DNA from: Plantactinospora sp. KBS50
Lineage (GTDB): Bacteria; Actinomycetota; Actinomycetes; Mycobacteriales; Micromonosporaceae
Length of the DNA stretch: 64,000 nt
Direction of reading: 5' to 3'
Assembly: GCF_002285795.1 (NCBI RefSeq)
Contig: NZ_CP022961.1
Coordinates: forward strand, 2,046,001-2,110,000
Under the pieces are notes generated by a model, which had not been told where the DNA came from, searched no databases, and saw only the letters and a program-made list of their open reading frames with translations. This document shows, piece by piece, positions 60,737 to 64,000 of the stretch. A program made the position numbers and the translations under genes. Each line of letters begins with the position of its first letter. Position 1 is the first letter of the stretch.

Positions 60737-61828
60737 ATGGTCTCGGTTGGCAAGGCGATTCTGAAGATCGCAATGGACGTCATCGGACTCACGTCCGCGT
60801 TGGACTGCTTCACGACTGGCAACCTGGGCGCGTGGTGTCGAGACTGGGCTGAACGTGCTGTTGAGCTTTGTCGGTGGACTCGCCGGAAAGATCGTGGCGA
60901 AATACGCTTTTCGCTTCAAGGTCGCCTATAGGCTGGCGAAACGGTTGAAGGGTCTAGCCTCCGAAGTGATCGACGGGGTGCGGGAGTGGCGTGGCGCGAG
61001 TCGGGCGCTGGATGAGGCCAAGCTGGCGCCAAGGAATGCAACAGCTTCGTGCCTGGCGCTGCCGTGTTGTTGGCCAATGGCTCCAGCAAGCCGATCGAGA
61101 AGATCAAGATCGGTGATCTGGTGGTGGCGACCGATCCGGCGAGCGGGAGGACCGCGGCCAAGGCAGTCACCCGGTTGATTTCGGGAGAGGGCGACAAGAA
61201 CCTGGTCCGGATCACGGTCGATGCGGATGGCGCTCATGGCGACCGCACCGGTGTGCTGGTAGCAACCGATCATCACCCCTTCTGGGTGCCAGAGCTGCAC
61301 AGGTGGGTGGACGCCACCGATCTGCAACGCGGTCAGTGGCTGCAGACGTCCGCGGGTACCTGGCTACAGGTCACTGCCATCACGAGATGGATCCAGCACG
61401 TCCGAGTCCACAACCTCACAGTCCACGGCATCCACACGTACTATGTGGTGGCTGGCAACACCCCGGTCCTCGTCCACAACTGTGGGGTTGGCGAACGTGC
61501 CGCTGAGCGGCAGAATGCACTTCCTGCTGGATCGCAAGGCAGGGTAACGATGGGCGTCGGTGAAGGCGTGGATGCGAGTGGAGCTACGCGCACGGTCGTT
61601 GGTACGAGCGAAGCCAATGGGTACCTCAGGCCCGGCGTTCGCGACATGATTCGGCCTGGCGAAGAGGTCGCAACCGGTCCCGGTCACGCAGAGACAAGTA
61701 TCCTTGACTACATGAAGGCGAACGGAATCACACCCGGCAAGATCGGCGCTGGCAGGCCGATCTGCCCCGCATGCGCCGTCGCTATTGATGAGGCTGGCGC
61801 GGTACCAGGAAGTCCGCTGAAGAGATGA
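60737..61828 (+). pseudogene. Polymorphic toxin C-terminal fragment: pre-toxin region, Hint domain and deaminase toxin (two frame breaks)
   Basis: A fragment lacking any secretion or repeat N-terminus. In order: VSVGKAILKIAMDVIGLTSA (frame 2), a +1 break near 60832, NVLLSFVGGLAGKIVAKY (frame 3), a -1 break near 61032, then an open frame to 61828. That frame holds a Hint autoprocessing domain (CNSFVPGAAVLLANGSSK to HTYYVVAGNTPVLVHNC) and a C-terminal deaminase-fold toxin with HAETSILDYMKANG and PICPACA, the zinc-binding HAE and CxxC. The downstream gene overlaps it as ATGA. Base composition is less GC-rich than the flanks. It may be a displaced toxin cassette rather than an expressed protein. 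Confidence 0.8.
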
Positions 61829-62256
61829 CTCAACCTGGATTGATGCAGATTTCTCCACAACTTGTCGACAAGCTCAGGCGGAGTACTGACGAAACGCGGC
61901 ATCGGATTGTCGAACGGGCCTGCCTGCTGGCAGTGCAGCGTGCAGACGTAGCTGCCCCCAAGCTCACCGAGGCGCTCGACGCGATCCGCCGGAGAAAGCT
62001 CAGCCCCCCGGATCTTCGTAGCGAAATCGATGCCTTGACACAAGAATTGGACGAGATCGCTTGGGATATTCAGGATCGTATTGAAGCTGGAGATGCTACT
62101 GAGGCGGAGTATCGTCGGGCCTTCGTAAAAGCGCGTGCGGCGGCGGCGGTCGGATTCGCATTGGAAGGCTCATTGGCCGCATCGTTCGACTCGCTTTACG
62201 AGGCGTACTATGCGGTCGATAACCGAGATGATTACATGCGTGTTGTTGCGGACTAA
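61825..62256 (+). CDS. Putative immunity protein for the deaminase toxin
   Basis: A 143-residue, largely helical, acidic protein (LRSEIDALTQELDEIAWDIQ, FVKARAAAAVGFALEGSL). It matches no family I recognise. The call rests on position: its ATG overlaps the toxin stop, as immunity genes usually do, and its base composition matches the toxin rather than the chromosome. Confidence 0.65.
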   Translation: MTQPGLMQISPQLVDKLRRSTDETRHRIVERACLLAVQRADVAAPKLTEALDAIRRRKLSPPDLRSEIDALTQELDEIAWDIQDRIEAGDATEAEYRRAFVKARAAAAVGFALEGSLAASFDSLYEAYYAVDNRDDYMRVVAD

Positions 62257-62407
62257 ATATCACGGATATAGGCGGCATGCCGATCTAGAGGAAGTCTTCT
62301 ATGGAGCCGGTGGCAATTTGGATTCTGGCCGATGGTGCTCCGCGGCCTGCTGTCGGCGATCACCGTGCGTGACGGTAGTGTGCCGACGGTTGCCCCGGTC
62401 CGCCCGG

Positions 62408-62430
62408 GTTGCCGTCATGGTTGCCGTCAA
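62408..62430 (+). repeat. Direct repeat flanking the toxin-antitoxin pair, left copy
   Basis: A 23-base sequence starting GTTGCCGTCATGG and repeating GTTGCCGTCA internally. It matches 63612-63634 at 22 of 23 positions in the same orientation. The two copies bracket the DUF1778/GNAT pair. Confidence 0.75.
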
Positions 62431-62666
62431 GCGCAAGCAGGAATTCGACGATGTCGATGGGTTGCCGCGCGGGTTGGTTTCCGGACACCGTCGCTGGCCG
62501 TTCGGTGGCACGTCCCTCATTGCGTGGCGGCGCCAATCGTCGCGACCAACGGCCAACTCTGGCAGGGAAGGGATTGTCGTGGCATCCCCGCCCAGCCGGT
62601 CGGACCCGGTGGGCGGTTCGGTGTTGGTGGGCGTGCGCGCGGGGCCGTAGGCCTGTAGCGCGTGCG

Positions 62667-62687
62667 CGGCCCGGCGTAGCCGGGCCG
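62667..62687. terminator. Hairpin terminator
   Basis: CGGCCCGGC and GCCGGGCCG flank GTA, followed by TTCTTGATT. A typical intrinsic terminator form, placed about 100 bases before the antitoxin gene. Confidence 0.8.
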
Positions 62688-62767
62688 TTCTTGATTATGT
62701 AGAGCAGATTTGGAGCAGCCTCGGGTCCAGCCTTCGTGGTGGCGTACGTTGTGCGTACACTCGGGTG

Positions 62768-63058
62768 ATGAGTGCGAAGGCGGAGCGGCTACACCTACGG
62801 GTGGATGCCGAACAGAAGGCGTTGCTGGAGGCGGCCAGCCAGGCCGCCGGTGCGAGTGTGTCGACGTTCGTACTGAAGGCGGCCACCGACGCGGCGGCTG
62901 ACGTGCTCGCCGATCGGCGAGCGTTCCTGCTGGACGAGGCCGCGTGGCGGGTGTTCGACGAGGCGCTGGACCGCCCGGCCCAGGATGTTGCCGGTCTGCG
63001 CGAGTTGGTGGCTGGGCCGACGGTTCTGGACCGCTCGGCGGGCGAGGTGCAGCGGTGA
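62768..63058 (+). CDS. DUF1778 (TacA-like) antitoxin
   Basis: A 96-residue ribbon-helix-helix antitoxin: ERLHLRVDAEQKALLEAASQ then ASVSTFVLKAATDAAADVL, followed by the C-terminal tail that wraps the toxin. It neutralises the GNAT toxin encoded next and would repress the promoter; GTAC repeats (GTACGTTGTGCGTAC) about 20 bases upstream are a possible operator. ATG 62768 is chosen over GTG 62765. Confidence 0.9.
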   Translation: MSAKAERLHLRVDAEQKALLEAASQAAGASVSTFVLKAATDAAADVLADRRAFLLDEAAWRVFDEALDRPAQDVAGLRELVAGPTVLDRSAGEVQR

Positions 63059-63576
63059 GTTCGCGTTTCTCGTCGGTCGAGCCGTTGTCGGCCATGCATG
63101 TGGTGACCGGCTTCGACTGCGGCTCGCCTGCTCAGTCGGTCTGGCTGGCCGAGCACGCCCTGCAGGCGCACCGGGCCGGGCTGTCCCGGGTGTACGTCGT
63201 CGCTGACGCCGATCACCCGGATCGCCGGGTGATCGGCTATTACGCCCTGGCTGCCGGCAGCGTCGCCCCGGCTGACGCCTCCCCACGGCTGCGGCAGGGT
63301 GCCGGCCGCTACCACCAGCCCGTGGTGATCCTGACCCGCCTCGGCGTCGACCGCAGCGCCCAGGGCGCCGGACTCGGACGTGCCCTGGTGGTTGATGTGC
63401 TGCGGCGCATCGCCGCCGCAGCCGAGGTCATCGGTGTCCGCGCGGTGCTCATCCACTGCGAGACCGACGCCGCCCGCGACTTCTATCTGCGCCTGGCCAA
63501 GTTCGAGCCGAGTCCCACGGATCCGATGCACCTGCTGCTGTTGATGACGGACCTCCGCCGAGCTCTCGCGGGGTAG
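63055..63576 (+). CDS. GNAT acetyltransferase toxin (TacT/AtaT-like)
   Basis: A 173-residue GNAT-fold protein: VIGYYALAAGSV, ILTRLGVDRSAQGAGLGRALV (acetyl-CoA pyrophosphate loop) and HCETDAARDFYLRLAKFEPS. Paired with a DUF1778 antitoxin it is expected to acetylate aminoacyl-tRNA and stop translation. The GTG start overlaps the antitoxin stop as GTGA. Confidence 0.9.
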   Translation: MSSRFSSVEPLSAMHVVTGFDCGSPAQSVWLAEHALQAHRAGLSRVYVVADADHPDRRVIGYYALAAGSVAPADASPRLRQGAGRYHQPVVILTRLGVDRSAQGAGLGRALVVDVLRRIAAAAEVIGVRAVLIHCETDAARDFYLRLAKFEPSPTDPMHLLLLMTDLRRALAG

Positions 63577-63611
63577 CGCGCGCATCCGTTCGGGTGTGGT
63601 GGTCTGTGCAC

Positions 63612-63634
63612 GTTGCCGTCACGGTTGCCGTCAA
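63612..63634 (+). repeat. Direct repeat flanking the toxin-antitoxin pair, right copy
   Basis: The second copy of the 23-base repeat at 62408, with a single mismatch, 36 bases after the GNAT toxin stop. Confidence 0.75.
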
Positions 63635-63726
63635 CACCGCCCGACGCCCCGAACCTCTATCCGGCCGGCCACGAAAGACCAGGTGAGAGCCCTTCACTGA
63701 TCGGTCACTCTCCGTGTCGGCCGTGA

Positions 63727-64000
63727 ATATGCCACACGTACTATGTGCTCGCCGGCAAAACCCCGGTGCTTGTCCACAACTGCGGCGGTCCTGGCCGGGA
63801 TCTTATTGATGGCGATGCTCAATATCACATCATTTCTGGCAATCGAACTGGCGGTGGACATAAGTGGCCGGGGCGGCCGAACAAGACTGTTTTCCCGGAG
63901 TCCTGGGATACGGACAAGATTCTGGACGGCGTCGCTGATGTCGCTACGAATCCTTCCAGTACTTGGACTTGGCAGAAGGGCGCGCATGGATCGCTGTATA
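63727..64000 (+). pseudogene. Orphan EndoU nuclease toxin tip with remnant of Hint 3' end, cut by window end
   Basis: An open frame with no start codon, preceded by a stop at 63724. It begins at the last residues of a Hint domain (HTYYVLAGKTPVLVHNCG) and continues into an EndoU-type nuclease: HIISGNRTGGGHKW, KTVFPESWDTDKILDGVAD and the final DVATNPSSTW. The window ends inside the domain. The Hint remnant repeats 61432-61490 nearly exactly. Such start-less tips are reserve cassettes that replace the toxin of a full-length gene by recombination. Confidence 0.82.

Larger units (their letters stand above)
62257..62767. other. Gene-poor remnant between immunity gene and toxin-antitoxin pair
   Basis: About 510 bases without a recognisable gene. 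Short open frames here do not look like proteins. It contains the left copy of a 23-base direct repeat (62408) and a hairpin terminator (62667). Confidence 0.6.

Noticed and set aside
62257-62767. An integrase or tRNA attachment site
   Set aside because: The repeats suggest mobility, but no integrase motif and no tRNA-like sequence could be read.

Overview
The window is very GC-rich DNA with dense, often overlapping genes, frequent GTG starts and actinobacterial gene families (a Pnkp/Hen1 RNA-repair pair, CBM2-type cellulases, small LanB proteins, a TacAT-like toxin-antitoxin pair, Hint-type polymorphic toxins). It looks like a chromosomal segment of a mycelial actinomycete. Micromonosporaceae is my inference from overall character, not a demonstrated assignment.

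Region 1 (1-27.5 kb) is a biosynthetic gene cluster. It opens with the 3' end of an NRPS and a type II thioesterase. A minus-strand operon then encodes PCP-C-A*-PCP-C-A*-PCP, a free adenylation enzyme and a FAAL-ACP-C protein. Both A* domains of the large NRPS have lost the A3, A7, A8 and A10 residues, so I infer that the single free A enzyme loads the carrier proteins in trans on a fatty-acyl-primed line. Around it are a MupA/Atu3640-type flavin monooxygenase, a small LanB (glutamylation-domain-only, PEARL-like), an MppP-like PLP/O2-dependent arginine oxidase, a VioC-like arginine beta-hydroxylase, a second aminotransferase, a LuxR-type regulator, an SDR, a Y4yA-family PLP enzyme, an SbnA-like synthase fused to rhodanese, a cysteine-desulfurase-like protein and a methyltransferase. 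The likely product is a lipopeptide carrying a modified arginine, with unusual sulfur or amino-acid chemistry.

Region 2 (27.5-35.2 kb) concerns metals: a zinc/manganese ABC importer with an ArsR-type regulator, then an opposing three-gene operon with a COG0701-type permease and a His/Asp-rich partner. Zur-like palindromes precede the importer and the methyltransferase.

Region 3 (35-47 kb) is mostly housekeeping: a large membrane-anchored GH67-like protein, D-lactate dehydrogenase, small nucleotide kinases, a DoxX-like protein and the Pnkp/Hen1 RNA-repair operon.

Region 4 (47-60.6 kb) is a secreted plant-polysaccharide degradation locus: GH3-CBM2, GH51-Fn3-CBM2, a LacI-type regulator and CBM2-GH5. 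An RloA/RloB (AbiL-like) defence pair sits inside it. The GH51 and GH5 genes share a promoter and leader. A SagB-type dehydrogenase and a GH15 protein follow.

Region 5 (60.6-64 kb) has visibly lower GC in parts and looks like transferred DNA. It holds a broken Hint-deaminase toxin with a putative immunity gene, a DUF1778/GNAT toxin-antitoxin pair bracketed by direct repeats, and an orphan EndoU toxin tip that begins inside a second copy of the Hint 3' end.

Eight otherwise well-formed genes each contain one apparent single-base deletion, mostly in runs of G or C. I treat these as probable sequencing errors and report the genes as single units. No tRNA, rRNA, CRISPR array or complete insertion sequence was seen.
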